Translations under genes and position numbers: made by a program | DNA from: Schizophyllum amplum | Lineage: Eukaryota; Basidiomycota; Agaricomycetes; Agaricales; Schizophyllaceae | NCBI GenBank assembly: GCA_007026445.1 | Contig: VDMD01000160.1 | Span: 1 to 47,653 of the forward strand | Direction of reading: 5' to 3' | DNA: 47,653 nt | Shown: positions 32,940 to 44,200 of the stretch, piece after piece | How positions within the stretch are numbered: position 1 is the stretch's first letter | Layout of the letters: every line of letters begins with the position of its first letter | Notes under the pieces: generated by a model | Told to the model about the DNA's origin: nothing | Databases searched by the model: none | Seen by the model: the letters and a program-made list of their open reading frames with translations, nothing else

Positions 32940-34026
32940 CTACACGACGTGCTGAATCGCCCACTCATACACGCCCAAGAATACCGCTCCACCGGCGGAA
33001 ATCCACATCATGCGTGGGACGATGCCAGAGAACAACGCCTTTGCGCCTTCTTGCGCAACGATAGTCCGTGCACGCTGCGGGAGAGAAGGCATCTTATTCT
33101 GGCCGACCTGGAACGACGAGTGAGAAGACATCCGAATGAGAGGCGTGGGGTTTGAGCGACGGTTGGCACTGTCACTTACTCGTGTGTCCAGCATGACCCG
33201 TGTCTTCAGTACATCCAATGGGGTGGTGACGGCCGCGGAGATGGCGCCGGCGACGCTGCCACAGAGCGCTGCCTCGTAAGGTGGCAGTCGCTGGTGACCC
33301 AACACGATTGCTGCCTCGCGCTTGAACAACTCGTATAATGGGAACTGCAGTGCGGTGAACGGGATCTATGAAGCAAGTTAGCGGGACGAAGTCCGTTCAT
33401 TAATGGCCACACTCACATCGCGCATGAGGGTCGTTCCGAATCCGCGGAAGAAGCCCCGCAGGCCTTCGTGGCGTAGCGTAAGTTTTGCAGCGCCCCAGGA
33501 CGACTTGCCCTCGGGACCGTAGCTCATGGTTTGCGTTCGGGTCTTGATGACCTCGACGGGTACGCGAACGAAGCATGCTGCCTGTGATGCATAAGACCAG
33601 ACTTCAAGGGAAGAGCAAGAGAGCGTACGGTTTCTGCAATAGATGCCGACATCATGTGAGTGAGGGGGGCGAGGTTTTCTGGCATGGGGAGGTTGTGCTT
33701 CATGAACTCGTAGGTAGAGAAGAACAGAGCGGCTAGGTGGTATGTCAGTGGACAGTACGAGATAGTGAGGGAGCAACGTACCCCCTGGAGCACTTCCAAC
33801 AACGACGCTACCTAGACCCTTGTATACCCCATGGAAGCCGCCCGCTTTCACGAACCCCTGGGGCGCCTGAAGACGCGTCTTGAGGGTGTCCAGGGGGAAG
33901 AAGAGAATGTCGACGGATGTGCCGGCCATGCCGCCAGCCTACAACCTATCAGTCAAGAGCATGTTGTAGAGCAACATATGCACGCACACATAGCGCCTGT
34001 ACGAATGTCGGTGGTTTATGCTCCAT
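32940..34026 (-). CDS. PET8: mitochondrial S-adenosylmethionine carrier (Pet8/SLC25A26 type)
   Basis: This inner-membrane carrier imports S-adenosylmethionine into mitochondria, exchanging it for S-adenosylhomocysteine, for methylation and for biotin and lipoate synthesis. The ATG at 34026 gives MEHKPPTFVQALC, spliced (donor GTGCGT, acceptor TTGTAG) to AGGMAGTSVDILFFPLDTLK. Three carrier signatures are present: PLDTLKTRLQ, PVEVIKTRTQ and PLDVLKTRVM. The pairing with FHGVYKGLGSVVVGSAP, EGLRGFFRGFGTTLMRD and GAKALFSGIVPRMMWISAGG is that of SAM carriers. An intron lies between VMLDTR and VGQNKMPSLPQRA. The protein ends VYEWAIQHVV at 32940. Size, about 280 residues, is normal. It shares a short divergent promoter with OST3. 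Confidence 0.88.
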
Positions 34027-34158
34027 GGCGCGGGACGAGCGCTTACGGACGCGCGACAGCGGAAGACGCGATCGCCCGACGCGGCCCGATGGACCGGAGC
34101 ATGTAGCGCAGCTCGGCACGTGCACCAGCGCCTTATACCTTCGAACACGTCGACGACC
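34027..34158. promoter_or_regulatory. bidirectional promoter between the SAM carrier and OST3
   Basis: Only 132 bp separate the two divergent start codons, so both promoters and 5' UTRs must share or overlap. No TATA box is evident; the segment is GC-rich. Confidence 0.6.
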
Positions 34159-35349
34159 ATGAAGCTCGGACTGCTGGCGCTGCTGCTGGCGCCGCTGGCG
34201 CTCGCGGCGAAGACGGTGAACCCCCAGGAGCAGCTTGCGGGTCTGGCCGCCGCCGGGGGCGGCATCATCCGCCTCGACGACAAGACGTATGAGATGCTCA
34301 CCGCGCCGCAGCGCAACTGGTCTGCGACTATATTGTTCACGGCGATGGACAAGCGCCGTCGCTGTGGGCCGTGCAAGTGCGTTTGGCAGTGGGGCGATGA
34401 CTGGGCTGGGACTGACACGCCTGACAGGGAGTTTGATCCTGCGTGGAATGCGGTCGCGAAGTCGTGGACCACCGTGCCGAAGGAGAGCAGGGATGACCAC
34501 TTCTTTGCGGTCATTGATTTCGATGAGACGCCCTCCGTCTTTACCAAGGTATATGCATTGCAGCGACTTGTGGAATAGCGTTAACAGCTTGTCTGCAGCT
34601 GCGGATGGCTTCTGCGCCTGCTGTGCATGTCTACCTCCCTACCAGCGGCCCTCGGGGGACGGCACGCACCGACCCGATCTCCTATGACTTCTCCCAGTAA
34701 GTGTACCCCTGCATTCGCCAGCCCCCAAGAACTAACACCACCCAGGGGCTTCGAACCCGGCCCCCTTGCCGAACAACTCTCCCGCCACACGCCCGTTTCC
34801 ATCCCCTACAAGGCCCCCTTCGACTGGGGCAAGCTCTTCCAGACCATCTCCTTTATTCTCTTCTTTATCCTCACCCTCCGCTGGATTGGCCCTGTCCTCA
34901 TGAACCGCTGGCTGTGGTGTACGTTGACGATCATGACGAGCCTAGTCATGACCGGTGGGTACATGTTCACCAAAATCCGCGGCGTGCCGTATACGGGCGC
35001 GGACGGCGGCTGGATTGCGGGAGGCTACCAGAACCAGTTTGGCCAGGAAGTGCAAGTCGTGGCTTTCATCTGTACGTACCTCTGCGTCTTGGGGGATAGT
35101 GCTGTTATTGACGTGCACGTAGATGGCTTCCTAGCCTTTGCATTCATTATGCTCATCACCGTCGTTCCTTTGCAAAAGTCACCGGGTCGCCAGGCGATGC
35201 AAATATACATCTGGACAGCCGTCATCTTCATCGTCTACTCGCTGCTGTTCTCCTTATTCAGGATCAAAAACAGAGGTGTGCAGCATCATCTCTCATCTAG
35301 ACCCGTTGCTGACTGATTCCCAGGTTACCCGTTCAAGCTCCTTATATAA
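34159..35349 (+). CDS. OST3: oligosaccharyltransferase subunit OST3/OST6
   Basis: This ER membrane subunit of oligosaccharyltransferase supports N-glycosylation with a lumenal thioredoxin-like domain. The ATG at 34159 opens a signal peptide (MKLGLLALLLAPLALAAKTV). The lumenal domain has RNWSATILFTAMDKRR followed by the redox motif CGPC. Splicing to EFDPAWNAVAKSW continues through DDHFFAVIDFDETPSVFTK and LRMASAPAVHVYLPTSGP. After FSQGFEPGPLAEQLSRHTPV come four membrane segments: LFQTISFILFFILTLRWIGP, WLWCTLTIMTSLVMTGGYMF, FLAFAFIMLITVVPL and MQIYIWTAVIFIVYSLLFSL. Between them, RGVPYTGADGGWIAGGYQNQ is the family's diagnostic loop. The stop is at 35347-35349 after YPFKLLI. Introns are about 50-60 nt with clean boundaries. 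Confidence 0.92.
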
Positions 35350-35757
35350 GATTATGTAGTCGAGCCAATGAAAAACATGTGTCCGAACAACTGCATATCA
35401 AGCCCTTCGTATGTTCGGCGTTCTGCAACTTCGGACCAGTGATCTTTGCTTCTCCCGACCACGACTGCCAAGATCTCCCGAGCGCCATGTACTGACTCCT
35501 GAGGGAGGTAGGACCAACGCTCAGGAGCTGATCTGTGATTTGAGAGAAGCATGTGTATTTTGCGACAATGCGATGATAGTTAGTAACCAATAAGTATATG
35601 AAGGGGCGTGCAAGGCTATGATGGAAAAGCAAGAGGTGAACGAATAAAGCATGCGAGGTAGAAGTACATAACAGAAGGGAGAGCAAATGTCCGCTGACTC
35701 TACCGACGCGGGCAGAAGTCGGTCGCGTCTACTGGCGAAAGCAGATGTACGTTGCCT
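35350..35757. other. convergent 3' region of OST3 and VTI1
   Basis: The two genes converge here and no coding sequence was recognised. The DNA is comparatively AT-rich, as expected for 3' UTRs and poly(A) signals. Confidence 0.4.
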
Positions 35758-36643
35758 CTATCGCCGAAGCTTGAAGTACAGAATGACACTGATAAGTGCC
35801 AGGAAGAAGACACCAATAAGGGCGAATATCACGCGCTGCTTATACATCCTGTTGATCATGTAAGGAAGAGTCCTGCGAAGACATATGTTGGACGTACTGC
35901 CTTATCATCTTCTTCATAGTACTCGACGAGCGGTCGATGTTGGTATCCGCCGTGTGCAGCTGGGGGTTCAAGCATCTATCAGCATCTTTCTCCATGTTTC
36001 AGATCAAGCGTACGCACCGTGTCCGTCGTGTGCAGGATCTGTTCGCGCTGCCCGCGCAAATTGCGCAGGATCTCCGCGCCGACCTCCTCCGTGCGCAGCG
36101 CTACGCGCGTCGAGTCCTCCAGGCGCTGGGTGCCGTCCTCGAGCGTGTGGTGTCCTGCTAGCAGCCGCGTACGCTCGTCGGGCTCCGAGCCCCACGCGCG
36201 ACTCGAGTCCTGTCGTTGAATGAGCTCCGCGCGCGTGGCGCTGTGGTATAGCTCGCGCGACTGCTTCTTGCACGACGCGAGCGTTGCTTTTGCCTGGCGC
36301 ACGCGGCTCACGTATGCCGGCTTCTCGCGGTGCGTCTGGGGGATGTGCGAGAGAAGCTCCTCGAGATGGCTCAGCTTCGAGAGAGAAGCGTTAGTAGGCG
36401 CAGCACAGGTGAAAGAGCTGCGCACCATGTCGTCTGCCTCGTCCATGTCGAGTTCCGCTCTGCGGATGGATGCTTTGCGCTGCTCTGTGCGCGGGGTCGA
36501 TCGTGAGCGCGGGGAAGTGACTGCCGCGCAAGATACTGACCGACTCCTTGCGAGGTAGCCGCAGAGAGCTTGCTTTGTATGGAGACGAGGAGGCCATTGA
36601 AGTCCTGCTCGTAAGATTCGAACAGCGTAACTTCAGTCGCCAT
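35758..36643 (-). CDS. VTI1: Qb-SNARE Vti1
   Basis: Vti1 is a tail-anchored SNARE for Golgi, endosomal and vacuolar fusion. The ATG at 36643 begins MATEVTLFESYEQDFNGLLV. Spliced exons give SQGVEQRKASIRRAELDMDE, then ADDMLSHLEELLSHIPQTHR and REKPAYVSRVRQAKATLASC, the N-terminal three-helix domain. The SNARE helix runs from HHTLEDGTQRLEDSTRVALR through AEILRNLRGQREQILHTTDT, and then LHTADTNIDRSSSTMKKMIR. The final exon supplies the anchor MYKQRVIFALIGVFFLALIS and VILYFKLRR to the stop at 35758. Length, about 230 residues, is typical. It shares a 272-bp divergent upstream region with the DUF3835 gene. Confidence 0.9.
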
Positions 36644-36915
36644 GATGGATCGCTGCAGGAGGCGTCGGCTATTGCCGTGGTTGGCTCGCGCAGCAGTGAC
36701 ACATACCACTTCTTACTCCTCGTCAATTGTTCAAACTGGGCTTTACCTATGAGCAGCAGCTGCATAGTCTCCCAATCGTACAGCAGCCGCACGTTACCAT
36801 AACCAACACTCCGAAGAAGCAGCACTTGAGAAGCAGATATCTACGCTCTGCGCTATAAGACGGGAGCGAACCAGCCAAACACGGGTCAACATCCGAGCCT
36901 TTGTTCTTTGCCATC
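36644..36915. promoter_or_regulatory. divergent upstream region of VTI1 and the DUF3835 gene
   Basis: The 272 bp between the two start codons must contain both promoters. No clear TATA or CCAAT box was seen. A minus-strand frame crossing it looks like a shadow. Confidence 0.45.
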
Positions 36916-39124
36916 ATGACAGAAAACCTCGATCGCGGTGGTGCAGAAGGTAGCTCTTTCCCTCCGCCGTCCATCATGTCTCTGGGACTCAGAACTCTCA
37001 GCGATTCAGGCTCTTCTTACTTCTCTGGCGCCGGAGGGCTCGAGTGATGCGCCGCGGCTGACACCCCAAGCTCTGGAACGCCTCACACAAAAGATGGAGG
37101 AGCTAGGACTGGGGGAGACAAATCAGGCTGGAGGTGAGGTGCGTCTCGCGATCGATGCGAGTATATCCAATTCTGAACACTGCATAGCTTGTTAACGAGG
37201 AGGGTCTGCCCATTGTAGACGTGACCGAGCCTGCGGGCGCGCCGATCGTTAGCGCGACGGGCGATTCACTCATCTCGGACGAGGACCCCCTTGTTCGATG
37301 GGATCTCCTGTCCTCATTTGAGCGCGAGCGCCGCGCCAGGGAGCGCGATCGCATCCTTGACATGCTCGAGGCGGAGGAGGTAGAGGAAGAGACGGAGCGT
37401 GAGGCGAGGGAGGAGGCGGAGCGCCGCGAGGAACGTGAGCGCCTGCGCAAGAAGCACAAGGGCGAACTGGACAAGATCAAGGGGATGCACAAGAAGATGG
37501 GCAAGGCGCTGTTGCGCGGTCTCGCAAACGACAGGGACGCGGGATCGGCGGATGCACCGACGCCGACATCGCCACCAACGGAAGTGACCAAGCCGAAGAA
37601 GAGCGTTGCGTTCGCGACGTCGAGCTCAACGACCGAGGATGATCCCGGTCGCAAGGAATGGGGCGACGTCGCGACTGGGCGGTTGCGCGCGAAGGCAGAC
37701 AGCCTAGTGCATGCCATGACCCCTGCGGACCAGCCGACCATGAAGGCCACCGTAGTGGAACGCACCCCAAGCGGCGCGGCCCCACCGCCCTCCCTCCCCG
37801 AATACGAGCGTGACTCGGACGACGAGTCTGAGCCGCCAGGGTCGCCTATCGCGGTTGATTCCGATGAAGACCTCGCAGATGATGACATGGATGAGGACGA
37901 GTTGGGAGAGACGGGTCTGGAGCCGGAAGAATTTGACCTGGACTATGCCACGCAGCAGCGAGAAATCGCACTCGAGTATCATCGCAAACGGGCCACCATA
38001 GGGCAGGCGGCACTGGATGCGATGCTGTCGCATACGCATGACGAGCACGACGATGTAGTGAGTGTGCAAACGCAACCACTGCCGTCGTCATTAACCACCG
38101 GCAGGTACCCACTGATGATCCACCCGTCCAAATACCTTCTGCCAAGCCTGCCGTTTCTCGCTTCAAGGCCTCAAAAATGGCGTCCGCGTATAACACTGAG
38201 GCAGGCCCAACCCATCCATCACACTCCCACTCGCTTGACGCTTCCGTCGTTCCCGAGGCTACGACGCGCACGATCCAGGGCGCGATCCGGACAGGCAAGC
38301 TCGACGCAGATAACAAGCTTGTCAGTGGCCCGGACGACAGTGGCAGCGAGGACGAGAATGAGCTCGCGCGCGAGATGTTTGAGATGTTGAAAAAGGGGGA
38401 GCTTGTTAATATGGGTCCAGGAGAGGTGCAGCTGGTGTCACCACCGCAGTCTGCGGATGCGACGGCGTCTGCGCCGATACCATCACCGGCGGCAGAGACG
38501 TCGACGCGGCAATCCCAATCCACGGGCAGTATCCCTGTCGGCGCAGACAAGTTGATGCCGCTGAACAAACCAAAACCAACGTCGCGGTTCAAGGTCGCAA
38601 TGTCGCAGGCTGGAAGGGCTCCGCCAGCATCACCTCTCTCTGAGGCGGCGACTCCGATAAGCACGACTGGACGCTCGTCCCCCAAGATGCCTGTATCTCC
38701 GGCGGTCATGGAACGCAAGACGTACTCTGTGGTAGAACCTGGGTCGCCTGCCATCAATCCTCCAGTGCTGCCGCGTCTTGCCGCCGTACCTATAGAGTCG
38801 CGAACGTCGTCTGTCGGCTCGTCGGCGACGGTTGTGGGATCACCCGCGTTTTCGTCGATGATTGTCAACTCGGCATCGTTCCCTTCGATGTCTCCCACAG
38901 GCACGACGAACAAGGTGCCCAACACCAGCAGCGGGGCGCCTTATTCCATGGTTGTCGAGTCTCCCTCATTTCCTTCGCCGTCAGCACGGCAGCAAAGACG
39001 CCCCGAAAGGCCTCCCGATATCATGGCGACTGCAGTGAGGGAGTCGACAGGGACGGCGTACGAAACAGCAGATGCACCGTCGCCGTCGAAAAGAGTGTCA
39101 CGATTTAAGGCGGAGCGTGGCTGA
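36916..39124 (+). CDS. DUF3835 / URI-like protein
   Basis: The spliced start is MTENLDRGGAEALLTSLAPE, then LTPQALERLTQKMEELGLGE, GGELVNEEGLPIVDVTEPAG, and an acidic SDEDPLVRWDLLSSFERE. A long charged coiled coil follows (ERERRARERDRILDMLEAEE and onward to KGELDKIKGMHKKMGKALLR). The second half is disordered and carries motifs I associate with DUF3835, a region found in the prefoldin-like RPB5 interactor URI/Bud27: ATVVERTP, AVMERKTYSVVE, and the basic repeats AVSRFKASK, TSRFKVAMS and RVSRFKAERG at the C-terminus. The N-terminal prefoldin domain of URI is not visible, so this may be a separate DUF3835 family rather than true URI. The intron at about 38058-38106 (GTGAGT...CAG) restores the frame. 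No frame breaks were noticed. Confidence 0.65.
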
Positions 39125-39389
39125 TTCATTCCTGGTCCTGTCGACGCTCGTACGTTAGAATTAAGAAAATCCAGATTAGACTCCTGTTGATCATCATGTG
39201 ACCGTGAGCATCGCGGACCGTAGAACACGTGCCTGACGGAATCCAGTTTGAACCTGAACAGCGTTGTTCACAGCTCTACGCATCGCTGACAAGCTCTTAA
39301 GGGCACCATAGGAGACCAGGAGCTGCTCCTCTTCTTCTGTTATGGGGCCGAGACCCCCGGAGCCGTTCAACACGCGTACAGCGACTATC

Positions 39390-41160
39390 ATGGCCAACGT
39401 ACGCGACGCACTCCACGATCCTTATGGGCCTTAATTCAAGTACTGTGCCAAGTTTTATGCCGACGCATTCTATAAGCTCTTCGAATCCGACAACCAATAC
39501 GTCGACAAGGTGCTATAACATAAACAGGGAGGCTACACGAACGCAGATAATCTTTACTGTCGCATGGCACGACTCGGTCACGCCTTTCTCGACGCATGCT
39601 GGCAGTTTCTCACTGCTCTGCGGCGTGCGCTCCCTCGACGGCATACGTGCTCTGGCCAAAAAAATGGGGACATGCCATTGCTACGACGGAGACGTCTCCA
39701 GGCCCACAGAATGGATACATCCGCAAGCAGCGTCCCCGCCCTAGCTCTCTACAGTGCATTGATGACCATCATCGATTTTATGAACAATGTCCTACGCAAT
39801 GGCGTCCCGCGACTACAGGAACTCGCAGCAGCGTGCGGCCCGCGCAGAACGGAGAGGCAGTATTCTTCAGTGGCCACCTCATGTGCGCACGTTACTAGGT
39901 ACGAGCGCGGACGCGCCCATCCTGGCACTCACTCGCTGGATGGTCGCCTACCCGTCGCACAAGTACTTTTCCAAGTACTTCGACCTCCTCTCCGAAGTAC
40001 TGCGCATATGCGGTCGCGCGGCTGCAACGACCATGTTTCGCTGTGTTTACATCCCCCGCGCGCTCGTGGACGAGATCGAATGTACACTCGCAGAGCTGCC
40101 GGAGCCACCCACCATTGGCGCTTTGCAGCCTATCTTCGCTGTCCTACGCTGGTCTCGCCAAACGTATGCACACCCGGACGAGATGTCGACAGCATATTTT
40201 TACGGCGGCGAAAGCGAACGCTTGGTGGGACTTATCGACTCTCTGATTCGGCTCTACCCGCGGATCAGCCCACATACCTGGGGCTGGGCGTATACGAGAG
40301 GACATCCACAACCTTCGCACATTCATGCAGGACGGCGGGGTCGTGCACTCTTCATTGGATCTGCCTTACGACAGGGAGCGTTACCACCACGACTTGCTGA
40401 CGTGTTCAAGGGCGACGCGGGCGAGGAGAGTTGAGGAGAATGTGTATTATCGCACGTACGGCCTGATGATCGAACAAAGCAACGTGGACTATTGCGGCTT
40501 CCCGCCTTGCAAGGCGACTTTCACCGGCGAGGACGGCGTTTTCGGTACTGCGGCTCGTGCAAGCGTATTGCTCAGTCGAGTGCCAAAAGCAGCATGTATG
40601 TCCGAAGACACCTTGCACATCGTTGTAGCTGAACAAGCCTCCCAGTGGCGTTGGGAAAGAAGTGCACATAGACCCTCTGCAAAGACTTCTGCTACTTGCG
40701 CAACCAGTTTGAGCTGTCGTCACCTCGCGGCAGATACTGCGCGGATCGGGTCACCCACAACAAGGATGAAGTGCAAGCGTTATGTGTGGTGAAGCAGATC
40801 AACGTGGCTGTCATTCAGAGGATTGCTCAACATGACAAGGAATGCAAGCGCATATCCCGTGAAGTGTGTGGAGGTGCGCGCAGTAACCGCGGAAACGGTC
40901 ACAATATACTGACTTCGAACTTGCCCAGGTCGGCGGATGCGACCAGTTATCTCAACCTACTGGCTTAGCCATGAGTGGCACGCCCTGGTCATTGCATCAA
41001 CGTTCAACCTGGAGGCCGAGTCTGCAAACCAGTATCTTGATTAAGAAGTACAGGACGGCTTCTACACAACCATTTCAAGAGACTTCAGCGCTAGCGCTCA
41101 GCAGAACTCAGGTGCATCTTTGATAATCTCTTACGCGAAGTTACAGAGCTGCGGTGGTAT
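39390..41160 (+). pseudogene. broken MYND-type zinc-finger gene
   Basis: The ATG at 39390 opens MANVRDALHDPYGP, then a TAA (39432-39434). The same frame goes on with FKYCAKFYADAFYKLFESDN, a second TAA (39516-39518), and GGYTNADNLYCRMARLGHAF. Coding-like pieces then switch between frames: YVLWPKKWGHA, CYDGDVSRPTEWIHPQAAS, ALALYSALMTIIDFMNN, NGEAVFFSGHLMCARY, LGTSADAPILALTRWMVAYP and further. The finger is recognisable across frames as CGFPPC, RYCGSCKR and YCSVECQKQHW. A third in-frame TAA lies at 41042-41044, in WLSHEWHALVIAS...YLD. Some breaks fall at short C or G runs and might be base-call errors, but the in-frame stops do not. Such MYND proteins are common in Agaricomycetes; their function is unknown to me. 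Confidence 0.6.
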
Positions 41161-41224
41161 GAACGGCGGACCTTGTGATCACAACGCCCAGAATGACAAT
41201 GAAAACTGCATGTATATTCCAAAT

Positions 41225-44200
41225 CTACCGCAAAGGCCCATCTACCGCCTCAGGCTCCTCCGAAAGCGGATGCTCCACCTGCCTGAAGCCGGGTGCAAGC
41301 GATTCGCTCGACAGCGCACCCTCCCCATGCCCATCGGGCAGCGGCGAACCCGGTATTGGCGGTAATGGCGAACTCGGCACTGGCGGTAGCGGCGAGCCGG
41401 GCACCGGTGGCAACGGCGACATCGCCCTGGGACCAGGAGACGTTACCCGCGACGGCGGCTGTGAGCCAGACTGCCGCGGCTGGTACGGCAGTGGTTGTGG
41501 TGACGGGGGTGCTCGAGCCCATGAGAGGGCTAAGTGGGCCCGGATGTGGTGAGGATGGCGGTAGCGGTGAGAGTGGACCCTTGTCCGTAACGGTCGATGA
41601 GCGTGTGAGCAGGCCCTTCAATCGTGCGTTCGCTGTCGAGCTAAATGTGTTGATGGTGCTGCTTCGTGCAGGCGCGCCAAGTGGAGGTGCAGAGGAGGTC
41701 GGTTGCGATGTTGCCTGTGTGGCTGCCTGCGCTGATTGTTGTCGCGTGCGCTTCTCGGAGATGACGGTCTCCACCATATTGCTGGATGGCGCGGGGACGT
41801 TCTTGATCGTCGATACTCGGTCATAGAAGTACTTTGCGTCTTTGACGAGCCTGCCGATATGTAAGACGCAGTCTCATACCAGACGATGAAGTCGCACCTC
41901 TGCTTCGCGTGCTCATGTGGAAGGTCGATGGTGGTGAACTCCTCTGAAATGCGGTGGTTGATGGCGGCGAAGACCTGGGTCATGACCATCTGGGAGTGCA
42001 TTCGCATAAGCGAAGATCTCACAGCCAACTTTCAGAGAGCTTACCTCGACTACAGGCAGTGCGAGGAACTTGGTCAAGACCTTATGCAGGTCATGGTCCC
42101 TTGGTCATAAGCGTCATGTACGCGTTGACGCCCTCTTCGCTAGTCGACTCCAATCCACTGCCTATGATATCTGTCAGCCAGATCCCAATGCCACCCGCCG
42201 AACATACCTGCAGGGCCTTCATATGCTGATTGATCCTGTCGCTCATGATCGCAATCAGCTTCATATGCACTTCATGCTGGTGCTCTTGAAGATCCTTCAC
42301 ATCGTCAGTCCCCCATCGCTTCAACCAGCAGAAGCTCACTGACCCCGCTTCATCTTATCGAACTCGATGAGCATGACCGCCTGCTTGGGGTTCAGATGCC
42401 TCCGGAATGTCTCGCGCACATACGGAATGAGCGCAATCATCACACTCAGGCTCTGACTCGCCAACGCCAAATGCTTCGCCGTGATATTCTTCAGCCCCGC
42501 GCTGCGCATTGCGCCCGCGCCTAGCACGACCTGACATACGCGCGAGTTGAACGCCTTGAAGAATTCGATGACGCGCGACATCGCGTCCGTGGTCAGCAAC
42601 GGCAGGTTCGCGATCACCTTGAGGTAGTCGGAGAGGAGCGGCACGGTGGACATGGTCGCGGTGACGACGTAGAGCGGCTGGGAGTCGACGTAGATCGCCC
42701 GCTTGTCTTTCGAGGCGCCAATCTGTTTGAGGGGAGGGGTAGTGATGGGGACGCCGGAGGGCATGGTCGACATGGATGTGAGGGGGCATGGAGGCGGCGG
42801 TGTCGATGCCGTGAGGGTCGGCATCGGGTGAATCAGGTGATGGGGTGGGGCGCACAAATAGTGCAGGCGAGTCTTTGACAGCGCAGTCGACAATGATGTT
42901 GGCGGCGGTTTGGGCTTCCTCGCTGCAATCGTCGTCTTTCCAGATCTCGTCTTCGAGCAACTTCGCAGACTGAGAGACTCGATGTTGGTGGAACGCCTGT
43001 AGGAAGCCCTTCGCCTGAGGACCTGAACGTCAGCTCTCCATCGCGCGGGCGTCCGCTGAACTCACCTGAGATACGATGGCACCGCGCAAGCTGACAATCA
43101 TCCGGCCACAGACGACCTCGCACTTGACTACAAAGTTCCAGGTTTCGTTGAACAATTCGACGAACTCATCCAGCGACAGACCGATGTGCTGTTCCGTGCG
43201 ACATGACAAAAGCCGAGCAGATAGCACATTCGCCGTCTCCGTGAATGTTGACAGCGTATCGGTCACTTCGGTTTGGACGTTGGATCGCGAGCTGTAAGGC
43301 GGATTTAAGCGAAGGGCAGATGACGAGGGAGCGAGTACTCACGCGTCGTCCTCGGCAAGCCACCGAGCACTTCAGTGATCAGCTTGCCCTGGTCTCGGAC
43401 GCCTTCAGCGCCGCGCACAAGCGCAGTATATAATCGCTGCACGAGTCGCAGGAACTCAAGCTGAGGCATTTCTGATAGTCGTTTGAAGAGTCTAACGAAA
43501 GGGTCAAAGGCCTGTCTGATTATACGGGACGAGACCACTCGGTTTCATTCGACTTGGTATCAAAGTCACTATCCGGGTATACAGAGCCTGCAGGTAAATG
43601 CTGATAGCAGTGAGTCCAGACCAGCAGCGAGGGATATGATATACGCACCTCCCGAGCGACGCTCTTCACGACGCCGCCGACCTCCTCCCTCCATTTCGTG
43701 CCAACTGCATCTTTGACGCCCTTCGTCGTTTGCAAGGATCGTAACAGAGGCCGCAGTCGGTCTCGTAAGCGCTCGTCCCTCTGCGTGCGTAGATGTTCCT
43801 GCGTAGAATCCCTCTGTGATGGCGAGGACTCCATACGTTCCACGAGATCCGTACGCAGGACGCCGACCAGCTCTTTGGATAGCTTCTCCGCAATTTGTTG
43901 GGTCAAAGTGCGTAGATGAGTCGGCAGCTGCGAGAACGCATGGAGTTGTGACAGTGGTATGGAGGTGGTGGGGTGCGGGGCCGCGGTTGGTGGCGTTGTT
44001 GGCTGCTCATCCTCGTCTTCTTCTCGTGTTGGCGTCAAGTGCCCATTCCCGTTCAGTTTCCCGTTGAGCGTAGGTTGCTGACCGTCCCAGAGCTGCTGAA
44101 GCTCCGCCAGCACGGCGAGGGCTTCGGACCACATCCCATCGGCTACGAGACGGCGGCCGAGGGCGACGACGTCCAGCACACCCTTGACTCCGTCCACCTC

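Noticed and set aside
34745..34762. GCTTCGAACCCGGCCCC as a tRNA T-loop
   Set aside because: It lies inside the OST3 coding sequence (GFEPGP), and no acceptor stem or anticodon arm can be formed around it.
37103..38925. Long minus-strand frames opposite the DUF3835 gene
   Set aside because: They are shadows of a GC-rich serine/acid-rich coding strand; the plus strand has a spliced frame with recognisable motifs.
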